Assembly: GCF_014269225.2 (NCBI RefSeq)
Contig: NZ_CP077097.1
Location: 316,001-380,000, forward strand
Direction of reading: 5' to 3'
DNA from: Pseudomonas anuradhapurensis
Lineage (GTDB): Bacteria; Pseudomonadota; Gammaproteobacteria; Pseudomonadales; Pseudomonadaceae
Length of the DNA: 64,000 bases
Part shown: one piece after another, positions 1 to 8,319 of the stretch
Numbering within the stretch: position 1 is the first letter of the stretch
Layout: each line of letters opens with the position of its first letter
The notes under the pieces: generated by a model
Told to the model about the DNA's origin: nothing
What the model saw: the letters and a program-made list of their open reading frames with translations, nothing else
The model's database searches: none
Program-made: the position numbers and the translations under genes

Positions 1-2
1 TC

Positions 3-1874
3 GTCGCCATCGACAGCCCGCAGGAATGGTGGTCGTCGGTCAACCTGTCGACCGACCGCATCATCCCGCACTTCCAGAACCTGGCCGACGCCATGCACAA
101 GCATGGCGCCAAGATCATGATCCAGATTACCCACATGGGCCGTCGCTCGCGCTGGGACGGCTTCAACTGGCCGACCCTGATGTCGCCGTCGGGTATCCGT
201 GAACCCGTGCACCGTGCCACCTGCAAGACCATCGAGGTGGAAGAGATCTGGCGCGTGATCGGCAACTATGCGCAAGCGGCACGCCGCGCCAAAGAGGGCG
301 GCCTGGACGGCGTCGAGCTGTCGGCCGTACACCAGCACATGATCGACCAGTTCTGGAGCCCACGGGTCAACAAGCGTACCGACGAATGGGGCGGCACTTT
401 CGAAGGCCGCATGAAGTTCGGCCTGGAAGTGCTCAAGGCCGTACGCGCCGAGGTCGGTGACGACTTCTGCGTGGGCATGCGCATTTGCGGTGACGAGTTC
501 CATCCGGACGGCCTCAGCCATGAGGACATGAAGCAGATCGCCGCGTACTACGACGCCACTGGCATGATCGACTTCATTGGCGTGGTCGGCTCGGGTTGCG
601 ACACCCACAACACCCTGGCCAACGTCATCCCCAACATGAGCTACCCGCCGGAGCCGTTCCTGCACCTGGCGGCCGGCATCAAGGAAGTGGTCAAGGTCCC
701 GGTACTGCACGCGCAGAACATCAAGGACCCGAACCAGGCCACGCGTATCCTCGAAGGCGGCTACGTGGACATGGTCGGCATGACCCGTGCGCACATCGCC
801 GACCCGCACCTGATCGCCAAGATCAAGATGGGCCAGATCGACCAGATCAAGCAGTGCGTTGGTGCCAACTACTGCATCGACCGCCAGTACCAGGGCCTGG
901 ACGTGCTGTGCATCCAGAACGCCGCGACCTCCCGTGAATACATGGGCGTGCCACACATCATCGAGAAGACCACCGGCGCCAAGCGCAAGGTGGTGGTAGT
1001 GGGCGCCGGCCCTGCCGGCATGGAAGCGGCCCGCGTGGCTGCCGAGCGTGGCCACGATGTGACCCTGTTCGAGAAGAAGGACCAGATCGGCGGGCAGATC
1101 ACCATCGCCGCCAAGGCGCCGCAACGCGACCAGATTGCCGGTATCACCCGCTGGTACCAGCTGGAGCTGGCGCGCCTGAAGGTCGACCTGCGCCTGGGCA
1201 CCGCTGCCGACGTGGCGACCATCCAGGACCTGCGCCCGGACATCATCGTGCTGGCGGTGGGTGGGCATTCGTTCCTTGAGCAGAACGAGCACTGGGGCGC
1301 CGCCGAAGGGTTGGTGGTCAGCAGCTGGGACGTGCTCGATGGCAAGGTGGCACCGGGCAAGAACGTGCTGGTGTACGACACCATCTGTGAATTCACCGGT
1401 ATGTCGGTGGCGGACTTCATCGCCGACAAGGGCAGCCAGGTGGAAATCGTCACCGACGACATCAAGCCGGGCGTGGCCATGGGCGGTACCAGCTTCCCGA
1501 CCTACTACCGCAGCATCTACCCGAAAGAAGTGATCATGACCGGCGACATGATGCTGGAAAAGGTCTACCGCGAGGGTGACAAGCTGGTGGCGGTGCTGGA
1601 GAACGAATACACCGGCGCCAAGGAAGAGCGCGTGGTCGACCAGGTAGTGGTGGAGAACGGCGTGCGTCCTGACGAGCAGCTGTACTACGCGCTGAAGGAA
1701 GGTTCGCGCAACAAGGGCCAGATCGACGTGGAGGCGCTGTTCGCCATCAAGCCACAGCCGATCCTCAGCCAGCCGGGCGAAGGCTACCTGCTGTACCGCA
1801 TCGGCGACTGCGTGGCCCAGCGCAACGTGCATGCGGCGATCTACGACGCCTTGCGCCTGTGCAAGGACTTCTGA
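3..1874 (+). CDS. dgcA: Dimethylglycine demethylation protein DgcA (5' end outside window)
   Basis: Flavin- and Fe-S-dependent oxidoreductase that, with DgcB, demethylates dimethylglycine to sarcosine. The reading frame is open from base 3, so the start lies outside the window; 623 residues are visible and the family is about 686 long. The visible N-terminal part is an old-yellow-enzyme TIM barrel (MIQITHMGRRSRWDG is typical). It is followed by a Cys cluster (CVGANYC, then LCIQN) suited to one Fe-S centre, then a Rossmann FAD/NAD domain opening with VVVVGAGPAGMEAA. This is the architecture of the trimethylamine dehydrogenase / 2,4-dienoyl-CoA reductase family. It is the first gene of a dgcA-dgcB-etfA-etfB cluster, which supports the specific assignment. 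In P. aeruginosa the regulator is GbdR; I see no site here because the promoter is outside the window. Confidence 0.93.
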   Translation, partial: VAIDSPQEWWSSVNLSTDRIIPHFQNLADAMHKHGAKIMIQITHMGRRSRWDGFNWPTLMSPSGIREPVHRATCKTIEVEEIWRVIGNYAQAARRAKEGGLDGVELSAVHQHMIDQFWSPRVNKRTDEWGGTFEGRMKFGLEVLKAVRAEVGDDFCVGMRICGDEFHPDGLSHEDMKQIAAYYDATGMIDFIGVVGSGCDTHNTLANVIPNMSYPPEPFLHLAAGIKEVVKVPVLHAQNIKDPNQATRILEGGYVDMVGMTRAHIADPHLIAKIKMGQIDQIKQCVGANYCIDRQYQGLDVLCIQNAATSREYMGVPHIIEKTTGAKRKVVVVGAGPAGMEAARVAAERGHDVTLFEKKDQIGGQITIAAKAPQRDQIAGITRWYQLELARLKVDLRLGTAADVATIQDLRPDIIVLAVGGHSFLEQNEHWGAAEGLVVSSWDVLDGKVAPGKNVLVYDTICEFTGMSVADFIADKGSQVEIVTDDIKPGVAMGGTSFPTYYRSIYPKEVIMTGDMMLEKVYREGDKLVAVLENEYTGAKEERVVDQVVVENGVRPDEQLYYALKEGSRNKGQIDVEALFAIKPQPILSQPGEGYLLYRIGDCVAQRNVHAAIYDALRLCKDF

Positions 1875-1917
1875 TCGCTCCGGCATGAACACCGCCCCCG
1901 AGGGCGGGATTGGCCCC

Positions 1918-2006
1918 CTGTGGGAGCGGGTTTACCCGCGAATGCGTCAGCACTGACAACCTCGTTGCCTGATCGGACGCATTCGCGGGTGAACCCGCTC
2001 CCACAG
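1918..2006. repeat. REP pair, class A (GTGGGAGCGGG type)
   Basis: Two inverted arms of about 31 bp (1918-1948 and 1976-2006) share the core CTGTGGGAGCGGG..CCCGCGAATGCGTC and differ by one base. The pair sits between dgcA and dgcB, inside what should be one transcription unit, so it may stabilise or attenuate the mRNA. The core matches the known 35-bp P. putida REP family. Confidence 0.93.
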
Positions 2007-2061
2007 GGTCCGCGCCGCCCTTGAGAGTGGCGCAAGTATCCAGCTGTTGTGGGAGCCTCCC

Positions 2062-4014
2062 ATGTTGAACACCCTTCTACCCATCCTGCTGTTCGCTGCC
2101 CTTGGCCTGGCAGTGCTCGGCGCCCTGCGCCGGGTGCGCATGTGGCGGCGCGGCCGGCCATCCAAGGTCAACCTGATCGGCGGCCTGCTGGCCATGCCGC
2201 GCCGTTACCTGGTGGACCTGCACCACGTGGTCGAGCGCGACAAGTACATGTCCAAGACCCACGTGGCCACCGCAGGCGGCTTCGTGCTGTCTGCCGCATT
2301 GGCAATCCTGGTGCACGGTTTCGGCCTGCAGAGCAAGATCCTCGGCTACGCACTGCTGGTGGCCACGGTGATCATGTTCAGCGGCGCCATCTTCGTCTTC
2401 AAGCGCCGCCTCAACCCGCCAGCACGGCTGTCCAAGGGGCCGTGGATGCGCCTGCCGAAGAGCCTGCTGGCGTTCGCCGCGAGCTTCTTCATCGCCACCC
2501 TGCCGGTCGCCGGCATCCTGCCTGCCAATACCGGCGGCTGGGTGATGGTCGCCATTCTCGGCCTGGGCGTGCTGTGGGGCGTGTCCGAGCTGTTCTTCGG
2601 CATGACCTGGGGCGGGCCGATGAAGCACGCCTTCGCCGGTGCCCTGCACCTGGCCTGGCACCGCCGTGCCGAGCGCTTCGGCGGCGGCCGCTCCACCGGC
2701 CTCAAGCCGCTGGACCTGGAAGACCCGAACGCGCCGCTGGGCGTGGAAAAACCGGTGGACTTCACCTGGAACCAGCTGCTGGGCTTCGATGCCTGCGTAC
2801 AGTGCGGCAAATGTGAAGCCATGTGCCCGGCGTTTGCCGCCGGCCAGCCGCTGAACCCGAAAAAACTCATCCAGGACATGGTCATCGGCCTGGCCGGTGG
2901 TACCGACGCCCAGTTCGCCGGCAGCCCGTACCCTGGCAAGCCGATCGGCGAGCATGGCGGTCACCCGCACCAGCCGATCGTCAATGGCCTGGTCGATGCC
3001 GAAACGCTGTGGTCGTGCACCACCTGCCGTGCCTGCGTCGAGGAATGCCCGATGATGATCGAGCACGTCGATGCCATCGTCGACATGCGTCGCCACCTGA
3101 CCCTGGAAAAAGGCGCGACCCCGAACAAGGGCGCCGAGGTACTGGACAACCTGATCGCCACCGACAACCCGGGCGGTTTCGCCCCCGGTGGGCGCATGAA
3201 CTGGGCCGCCGACCTCAACCTGCAACTGCTGTCGGAGGTGAAAACCACCGAAGTGCTGTTCTGGGTCGGTGATGGTGCCTTCGACATGCGCAACCAGCGG
3301 ACCCTGCGTTCGTTCGTCAAGGTGCTCAAGGCCTCCGGCGTGGACTTTGCCGTGCTCGGCCTGGAAGAGCGCGACAGTGGCGACGTGGCGCGCCGCCTGG
3401 GCGACGAAGCGACCTTCCAGCAGCTGGCCAAGCGCAATATCCAGACCCTGGCCAAGTACAAGTTCCAGCGCATCGTCACCTGCGACCCGCACAGCTTCCA
3501 TGTGCTGAAGAACGAGTACGGTGCCCTGGGCGGTGAGTACCAGGTGCAGCACCACAGCACCTACATCGCCGAACTGATCGCGGCCAACAAGCTCAACCTC
3601 GGCCAGCACAAAGGTGGCAGCGTCACCTACCACGACCCGTGCTACCTGGGCCGCTACAACGGCGAGTACGAAGCCCCGCGGGCAGTGCTCAAGGCGCTGG
3701 GTATCGAGGTGCGCGAAATGGAACGCTCCGGCTTCCGCTCGCGCTGCTGTGGCGGTGGCGGCGGTGCGCCGATTACCGACATCCCTGGCAAGCAGCGGAT
3801 CCCCGACATGCGCATGGACGATATCCGCCAGACCGAGGCCGAGCTGGTGGCCGTGGGTTGCCCGCAGTGCACCGCGATGCTCGAAGGCGTGGTCGAACCG
3901 CGCCCACAGATCAAGGACCTGGCCGAGCTGGTCGCCGACGTGCTGATCGAAGAGGACGCGCCTGCTGCCGCCAAGGCGCAAACGGCCAAACGTGAACCTG
4001 CGGAGGTGCACTGA
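2062..4014 (+). CDS. dgcB: Membrane Fe-S protein DgcB of dimethylglycine catabolism
   Basis: Predicted partner of DgcA that passes electrons from dimethylglycine oxidation. It has 650 residues. The first ~170 residues carry several hydrophobic helices (for example LLPILLFAALGLAVLGAL). Two 4Fe-4S motifs follow: CVQCGKCEAMCP near residue 244 and CTTCRACVEECP near residue 319. The C-terminal half has two heterodisulfide-reductase-type Cys-rich (CCG) segments, RCCGGGGG near residue 561 and GCPQC near 600. I chose ATG 2062 because GGGAG precedes it by 7 nt; the in-frame TTG at 2047 has no such site. The stop overlaps the next start (ATGA at 4014), so translation with etfA is coupled. Confidence 0.93.
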   Translation: MLNTLLPILLFAALGLAVLGALRRVRMWRRGRPSKVNLIGGLLAMPRRYLVDLHHVVERDKYMSKTHVATAGGFVLSAALAILVHGFGLQSKILGYALLVATVIMFSGAIFVFKRRLNPPARLSKGPWMRLPKSLLAFAASFFIATLPVAGILPANTGGWVMVAILGLGVLWGVSELFFGMTWGGPMKHAFAGALHLAWHRRAERFGGGRSTGLKPLDLEDPNAPLGVEKPVDFTWNQLLGFDACVQCGKCEAMCPAFAAGQPLNPKKLIQDMVIGLAGGTDAQFAGSPYPGKPIGEHGGHPHQPIVNGLVDAETLWSCTTCRACVEECPMMIEHVDAIVDMRRHLTLEKGATPNKGAEVLDNLIATDNPGGFAPGGRMNWAADLNLQLLSEVKTTEVLFWVGDGAFDMRNQRTLRSFVKVLKASGVDFAVLGLEERDSGDVARRLGDEATFQQLAKRNIQTLAKYKFQRIVTCDPHSFHVLKNEYGALGGEYQVQHHSTYIAELIAANKLNLGQHKGGSVTYHDPCYLGRYNGEYEAPRAVLKALGIEVREMERSGFRSRCCGGGGGAPITDIPGKQRIPDMRMDDIRQTEAELVAVGCPQCTAMLEGVVEPRPQIKDLAELVADVLIEEDAPAAAKAQTAKREPAEVH

Positions 4015-5246
4015 TGAGCGACATTATCCGCCGCGACCCGCGCGCCGAGTGGATCGCCCGTAACCGTCTGCACCCGCTGCACGCAGCGATGCAGACGCAG
4101 CAAACCCGCTGGATGGGGCCGAACGGCCTGATCCGCAAGAACCCTCATGCGATTGCCGCAGGCTTCATCGGCCCGGCCGGCCTCAAGCGCATCGACCGCA
4201 GCGGCGCCCAGCAGGGCACCGGTGTGGGCGGGCGGCGCACGGCGGCGGCCGAGGTGCAGCTGCCGCTGCACCAGGTAACGGCGCCGGCGTTCTACATTGC
4301 CGTAGTGCCGGACATGGTCGGTGGCCGCCTGAGCAGCCACGACCGCGACCTGCTCGGCCTGGCCCACAGCCTGGCCGGCAGCGACGGTGCGGTATTGGCG
4401 GTGGTATTCGGTGAGCACAAGGAAAGCAACTTTTCCACAGCTGGCGTCGACCGCCTGCTGGTCATCGAAGGCGAGGCCTTCGAAGGTTATGCACCGGAGC
4501 AACTGGTGCAGGGCCTGCGCGCTGTGGATAACCAGTTCACCCCGCGCCACTGGCTGCTGCCCGACAGCCGCACCGGTGGCGGCGAACTTGGCCGACGCCT
4601 GGGCGCGGCGCTGGGCGAGCGCCCGGCGACGCGGGTATGGCAGGTCAAGGATGGCCAGTGCATTGGCCGTGCCGGTGCCGGCCAGCAAGACCTGCAACGC
4701 GCCGTGCCGCGCCTGATCCTGGCGGCGGCCGAATGCGCCGAGCCGGTCAGCGAAACCCGCCATGAAGCGCTGCCGGTAGAGTTGTCCACAAGTGTTCCGC
4801 GCAGCCTGTCGCGTATCGAGGACCTCGGCTCGGTGGCCGTCGACCCGGCCACCATTGCCATGGCCGAGGCCGAGTTCATCGTCTCCGGTGGCAACGGCGT
4901 CAAGGACTGGGACCTGTACCACCAGGCTACCGCAGCGCTGGGCGCCACCGAAGGTGCCTCGCGGGTGGCGGTGGACGACGGCTTCATGCCGCGCAACCGC
5001 CAGGTGGGCGCTACCGGTACCTGGGTTACCGCACGGGTCTACGTGGCTGTGGGTATCTCGGGTGCGATCCAGCACCTGCAGGGCATTGGCGCCTGCGACA
5101 AGGTGGTGGCCATCAACATGGACCCAGGCTGCGACATGATCAAACGGGCCGACCTGTCGGTGATTGGCGACAGCTCGGCAATTCTCAAGGCACTGATCGA
5201 GGCTGTGGATAACTACCGCAGCGGCGGCCAGCGCGACGCGGCATAA
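4014..5246 (+). CDS. Electron transfer flavoprotein alpha subunit, dedicated to dimethylglycine oxidation
   Basis: FAD-carrying ETF subunit, 410 residues. The C-terminal FAD domain has the ETF-alpha signature (YVAVGISGAIQHLQGIGACD, then a NMDP..DMIKRADL segment) around residues 342-385. Ordinary EtfA is about 310 residues; the extra length is an N-terminal extension of roughly 90 residues rich in basic and aromatic positions (IIRRDPRAEWIARNRLHPLH). That extension is seen in ETFs next to dgcB and may dock to it. It starts inside the dgcB stop codon and ends 10 nt before the beta gene, so it is operonic. It is probably a pathway-specific copy rather than the housekeeping ETF of fatty-acid oxidation. 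It contains two exact DnaA boxes (4523 and 5204). Confidence 0.9.
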   Translation: MSDIIRRDPRAEWIARNRLHPLHAAMQTQQTRWMGPNGLIRKNPHAIAAGFIGPAGLKRIDRSGAQQGTGVGGRRTAAAEVQLPLHQVTAPAFYIAVVPDMVGGRLSSHDRDLLGLAHSLAGSDGAVLAVVFGEHKESNFSTAGVDRLLVIEGEAFEGYAPEQLVQGLRAVDNQFTPRHWLLPDSRTGGGELGRRLGAALGERPATRVWQVKDGQCIGRAGAGQQDLQRAVPRLILAAAECAEPVSETRHEALPVELSTSVPRSLSRIEDLGSVAVDPATIAMAEAEFIVSGGNGVKDWDLYHQATAALGATEGASRVAVDDGFMPRNRQVGATGTWVTARVYVAVGISGAIQHLQGIGACDKVVAINMDPGCDMIKRADLSVIGDSSAILKALIEAVDNYRSGGQRDAA

Positions 5247-5735
5247 GGGCACGAGCATGAGTACGAAAGTGATCAGCCTGGTTTCCATCGGTGCCCACCC
5301 CAGCTCTGGCCGCGCGCGCCGCGCCGAGCAGGATGCCCGCGCGGTGGAACTGGGCTTGCAGCTGGCTGGGGATAACTTGCAGGTGGTGCATGCCGGCGAC
5401 CCTCGCGAAGAGGCGCTGCGCGCCTACCTGGGCATGGGCCTCGACCACCTGGATGTGCTGGAGCAGCCTGCCGGTGCCGATGTGCTGAGCGTGCTGGGCG
5501 ACTACCTGCGTGACGCCGGGGCACAGTTGGTGCTGACCGGCAGCCAGGCAGAGACCGGCGAAGGGTCGGGCATGCTGCCGTTCCTGTTGGCGGAGAAACT
5601 CGGCTGGCCATTGATCGTGGGCCTGGCCGAAGTGGAATCGATCGACAACGGCACCGCCCAGGTATTGCAGGCCCTGCCACGTGGCCAGCGGCGCCGGCTG
5701 AAGGTGCGCCTGCCGCTGCTGGCGACTGTGGATAA
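4523..5735. other. Three exact DnaA boxes inside the ETF genes
   Basis: TGTGGATAA (reverse complement of TTATCCACA) occurs at 4523-4531, 5204-5212 and 5727-5735, each time read in frame as part of Val-Asp-Asn (GTG GAT AAC). A looser match to TTWTNCACA, TTTTCCACA, lies at 4431-4439. Chance alone predicts about 0.5 exact boxes in the whole 64 kb on both strands. They lead into the intergenic cluster at 6204-6553. Confidence 0.75.
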
Positions 5736-6027
5736 CGCCGCGCCGAAGCCGCGCCAGAGTGCCTTCGGGCCGGCGCGCCGTGGTGTCCTGGCGGCGCGCA
5801 ACGTGGCCATCGTCGAAGACCAGCTGCTGGTCGAGGCCGAGCTGCAGCCGGCACGCCCACGGCCCAAGCGGCTGAAGGTGATCAAGGCCAAGAGCGGCGC
5901 CGACCGCATGAAGGCGGCGACTGCCAAGGCCAGTGGTGGCGGTGGCAAGGTGTTGAAAGACGTTACTCCGCAGGAAGGCGCCGAAGCCATCCTCAAGCTG
6001 CTGGTGGAAGAAGGCGTGCTGCGATAA
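5257..6027 (+). CDS. Electron transfer flavoprotein beta subunit, dedicated to dimethylglycine oxidation
   Basis: ETF beta subunit partner of the preceding gene, 256 residues, the normal family length. The Rossmann-like N-terminal part shows the ETF-beta pattern of repeated helices (RARRAEQDARAVELGLQLAG). The segment LVLTGSQAETGEGSGMLPFL lies where ordinary EtfB carries the AMP-binding DGDTGQV loop. The loop is clearly diverged, so nucleotide binding may differ. The C-terminal tail is basic, with a Gly-rich linker (KASGGGGKV) before a final helix, as in the recognition arm region. It is 10 nt downstream of the alpha gene and is the last gene of the dgc cluster. Confidence 0.9.
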   Translation: MSTKVISLVSIGAHPSSGRARRAEQDARAVELGLQLAGDNLQVVHAGDPREEALRAYLGMGLDHLDVLEQPAGADVLSVLGDYLRDAGAQLVLTGSQAETGEGSGMLPFLLAEKLGWPLIVGLAEVESIDNGTAQVLQALPRGQRRRLKVRLPLLATVDNAAPKPRQSAFGPARRGVLAARNVAIVEDQLLVEAELQPARPRPKRLKVIKAKSGADRMKAATAKASGGGGKVLKDVTPQEGAEAILKLLVEEGVLR

Positions 6028-6044
6028 AGCCTCCCGCGGTCCCA

Positions 6045-6158
6045 TGTAGGAGCGGCCTTGCGTCGCGATGGGCTGCGCAGCAGCCCCCAGATCTTGAGCC
6101 AGACTCAGGATTGTCGGGGCTGCTGCGCAGCCCATCGCGACGCAAGGCCGCTCCTACA
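6045..6158. repeat. REP pair, class B (TGTAGGAGCGGCCTTG type)
   Basis: Perfect 43-bp inverted arms (6045-6087 and 6116-6158) around a 28-bp spacer, starting 17 nt after the etfB stop and lying between convergent genes. It could form a strong hairpin that ends or protects both transcripts. Confidence 0.93.
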
Positions 6159-6203
6159 TTTGGGGCAAGGCATCGGCCGCGTACTTTGCCCACCAAATCT
6201 GTT

Positions 6204-6553
6204 CGCCAACATGTGGATAAAGTGTTGGCGCATGGCCGCAGGCCTCGTATCACGCTGCCTCCAATGATTTGATCAAAAAACAGTCAGGCTCTGTCGGGGC
6301 GCTTGCTTGCCTAGCGCATCAGCCTCTTCCGGTTTTTGCCCACAATCGCTGTTAGCCCCTCTGTGGATAATATGTTCGGCATCGGCTGCGAGCCGCGTAT
6401 TCAAAGGCGTTGACGGATTTGTTCGAAAAATGATCAAAGCCCTGTTTTTAACCTTCCGAACTTGATAATCAGGGTCTTGCAGCGCTTATCCACAGTTCGC
6501 TTGCGAACGCTCGTGCGGTTGCTCACAAACTCTGTTGGTGGCTCTGTGGATAA
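6204..6553. other. Cluster of four exact DnaA boxes with an IHF-like site, in a 706-bp gap between convergent genes
   Basis: Exact DnaA boxes lie at 6212-6220 (minus sense), 6362-6370 (minus), 6486-6494 (plus) and 6545-6553 (minus). The first sits in the loop of a 7-bp inverted repeat, CGCCAAC (6204-6210) and GTTGGCG (6224-6230). CAATGATTTGATC at 6262-6274 fits 8 of 9 defined positions of the IHF consensus. Apart from the REP pair, the gap 6028-6733 shows no credible gene: no ORF has family signs and a convergent gap needs no promoter. It is visibly more A/T-rich than its flanks. The layout (DnaA boxes around an IHF site) resembles the E. coli datA locus. Function is inferred only. Confidence 0.65.
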
Positions 6554-6733
6554 GGTGTATGAACACCGCTGCACCCGAGCGCGCATGCGGGTTTGACCGA
6601 GTTGGTCAAATACTGATCAGTGATTCGCTGGGGCAAGTGTTGCAGGGGGGAAGGGTTACACAGCGGGTTTCAGGCGGGGAGTGTAGAAAGGGGAGTCCCC
6701 GCCACCAAACAACGTCCAGTGGCGGGGTTGGGC

Positions 6734-8026
6734 TTACTGTGCCTGTACTTCCTTCAGGTAAGGTGCTGGCTCCGCCCCCAGGTTGTTCAGCAAGCGCTGG
6801 CTGTACCAGTCAATGAAGTTGACCACGCCAAACTCGTAGGTCTTCGAGTAAGGGCCCGGCTGGTATGCGGTGGAGTTGATCCCGCGCTGGTTTTCTTCGG
6901 CCAGGCGGCGGTCCTGGTCGTTGGTGGCGTCCCACACCTTGCGCATGCGCTCCGGATCGTAATCCACGCCTTCCACGGCGTCCTTGTGTACCAGCCATTT
7001 GGTGGTGACCATGGTTTCCTGGGCGCTGATCGGCCACACGGTGAACACGATCATGTGGTCGCCCATGCAGTGGTTCCACGAGTGCGGCAGGTGCAGGATG
7101 CGCATCGAGCCCAGGTCCGGGTTCTTGATGCGGCCCATCAGCTTCTGGCAGGCCTGCTTGCCGTCCATGGTCATCGACACGGTGCCCTTGAGCAGCGGCA
7201 TGCGCACGATGCGGTTACGCAGGCCATGGCTCTTGTGCAGGTACGGGATCTTCTCGGCTTCCCAGGCGGCGGCCGAGGCAGCCACGTGGTCCTTGAATTC
7301 CTGGCTGGCGCGCGGGTCGTTGGTGTCGTCCCATTCCAGCAGGGTTTGCAGCAGTTCCGGGTGCGAACCGTTGCAGTGGTAGCACTCGCGGTTGTTTTCC
7401 AGCACCAGCTTCCAGTTGGCCTTTTCCATCAAGGTGGTTTGCACCGCCACCTTGGTGTTCTCCATGTCGTACGGCTCCATGTAGTGGTCCAGGGTGGCCA
7501 GGAACTCGTCGATGGCAGGCGGGTTTTCCGCCAGGCTGATGAAGATGTAGCCGCCAGCGACCTTCACGTTCACCGGCTTCAGGCCGTACTGGTTCATGTC
7601 GAAGTCGGCACCCATTTCGGTGCCGGCGAACAGCAGGCGGCCGTCCAGCTCGTAGGTCCACTGGTGGTACGGGCAGACCAGCTTGGCCACCTTGCCCTTG
7701 TCGCTGACGCACAGGCGCGAGCCGCGATGGCGGCAGACGTTGTGGAAGGCATGCACCTTGCCTTCGGCGCCACGCACCACGATGATCGGGTTCTTGCCGA
7801 TCTGCAGGGTGATGTAGTTGCCCTTGGCCGGGATCTCGCAGGTCATGCCGGCGATCAGCCACTCCTTGTGGAAGATCTCCTGCATGTCGATCTGGAACAG
7901 ACGCTCGTCGTTGTAGAAAGGCTGGGGCAGCGAGAAGGTGCGCTCGCGGGTCTGCAGCATTTCGGCTGTCGCCTTGCGTGCAGGTTCCAGTGGATCGCCC
8001 AGGCTCAGGGTTGCGGTGACGTCCAT
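6734..8026 (-). CDS. gbcA: Glycine betaine monooxygenase, Rieske oxygenase subunit GbcA
   Basis: Oxygenase component that removes one methyl group from glycine betaine, giving dimethylglycine and formaldehyde. It has 430 residues, the usual size. The Rieske [2Fe-2S] ligands are visible as C98-R-H100 and C118-P-Y-H121. The mononuclear-iron region follows with ENNRECYHCNGSHPEL near residues 208-223, typical of ring-hydroxylating-type alpha subunits. ATG 8026 is preceded by a good GAGGA ribosome site. It is divergent from gbcB, its reductase, across a ~290-bp shared promoter region. Betaine rather than stachydrine or carnitine as substrate is inferred from the pairing with gbcB and the flanking dgc and sox genes. 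Confidence 0.95.
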   Translation of the reverse strand: MDVTATLSLGDPLEPARKATAEMLQTRERTFSLPQPFYNDERLFQIDMQEIFHKEWLIAGMTCEIPAKGNYITLQIGKNPIIVVRGAEGKVHAFHNVCRHRGSRLCVSDKGKVAKLVCPYHQWTYELDGRLLFAGTEMGADFDMNQYGLKPVNVKVAGGYIFISLAENPPAIDEFLATLDHYMEPYDMENTKVAVQTTLMEKANWKLVLENNRECYHCNGSHPELLQTLLEWDDTNDPRASQEFKDHVAASAAAWEAEKIPYLHKSHGLRNRIVRMPLLKGTVSMTMDGKQACQKLMGRIKNPDLGSMRILHLPHSWNHCMGDHMIVFTVWPISAQETMVTTKWLVHKDAVEGVDYDPERMRKVWDATNDQDRRLAEENQRGINSTAYQPGPYSKTYEFGVVNFIDWYSQRLLNNLGAEPAPYLKEVQAQ

Positions 8027-8319
8027 CGTGTATTCCTCGGGGCCGTGTGCGGCCGGCAAAAGGTGGCTAATCGTTGTTGTGGTGCCGCAAGGCTGCTTAT
8101 CAAGAAACAGCGGTTGTTTTGCCGTGGAGTGTGCGTCCGAAGACGTCGTGAACCGTATCCATGGGCGACATGGCCGAATTGAATTACGACTCCGCAGCCC
8201 TTGTGGTGCGGGGCTGGTCGCGATAAGCACGCCGATGTCGCTGGCAGGAATGTACGTCGCCTTCAGCTTGCGCATTATCCAAGCCATAAAAGGCCAATAG
8301 TCGGCTGCTGGAGATGAAC
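8027..8319. promoter_or_regulatory. Divergent gbcA-gbcB promoter region
   Basis: This 293-bp gap separates two divergent genes of the same enzyme and must hold both promoters. In P. aeruginosa the AraC-type activator GbdR acts on the gbc genes. I could not pick out a convincing GbdR site or -10/-35 pair by eye and do not claim one. The gbcA ribosome site lies at the low-coordinate end and GGAG at 8310-8313 serves gbcB. Confidence 0.6.

Noticed and set aside
4782..4790. TTGTCCACA as an eighth DnaA box
   Set aside because: It differs from the exact box in one position not allowed by the looser TTWTNCACA consensus, so I left it out of the count.
6535..6816. Small plus-strand open frame in the etfB-gbcA gap
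   Set aside because: It runs into the antisense of gbcA, has no ribosome site and no recognisable motif.
8027..8319. Specific GbdR binding site in the gbcA-gbcB gap
   Set aside because: Expected from P. aeruginosa, but no candidate stood out clearly enough to place.
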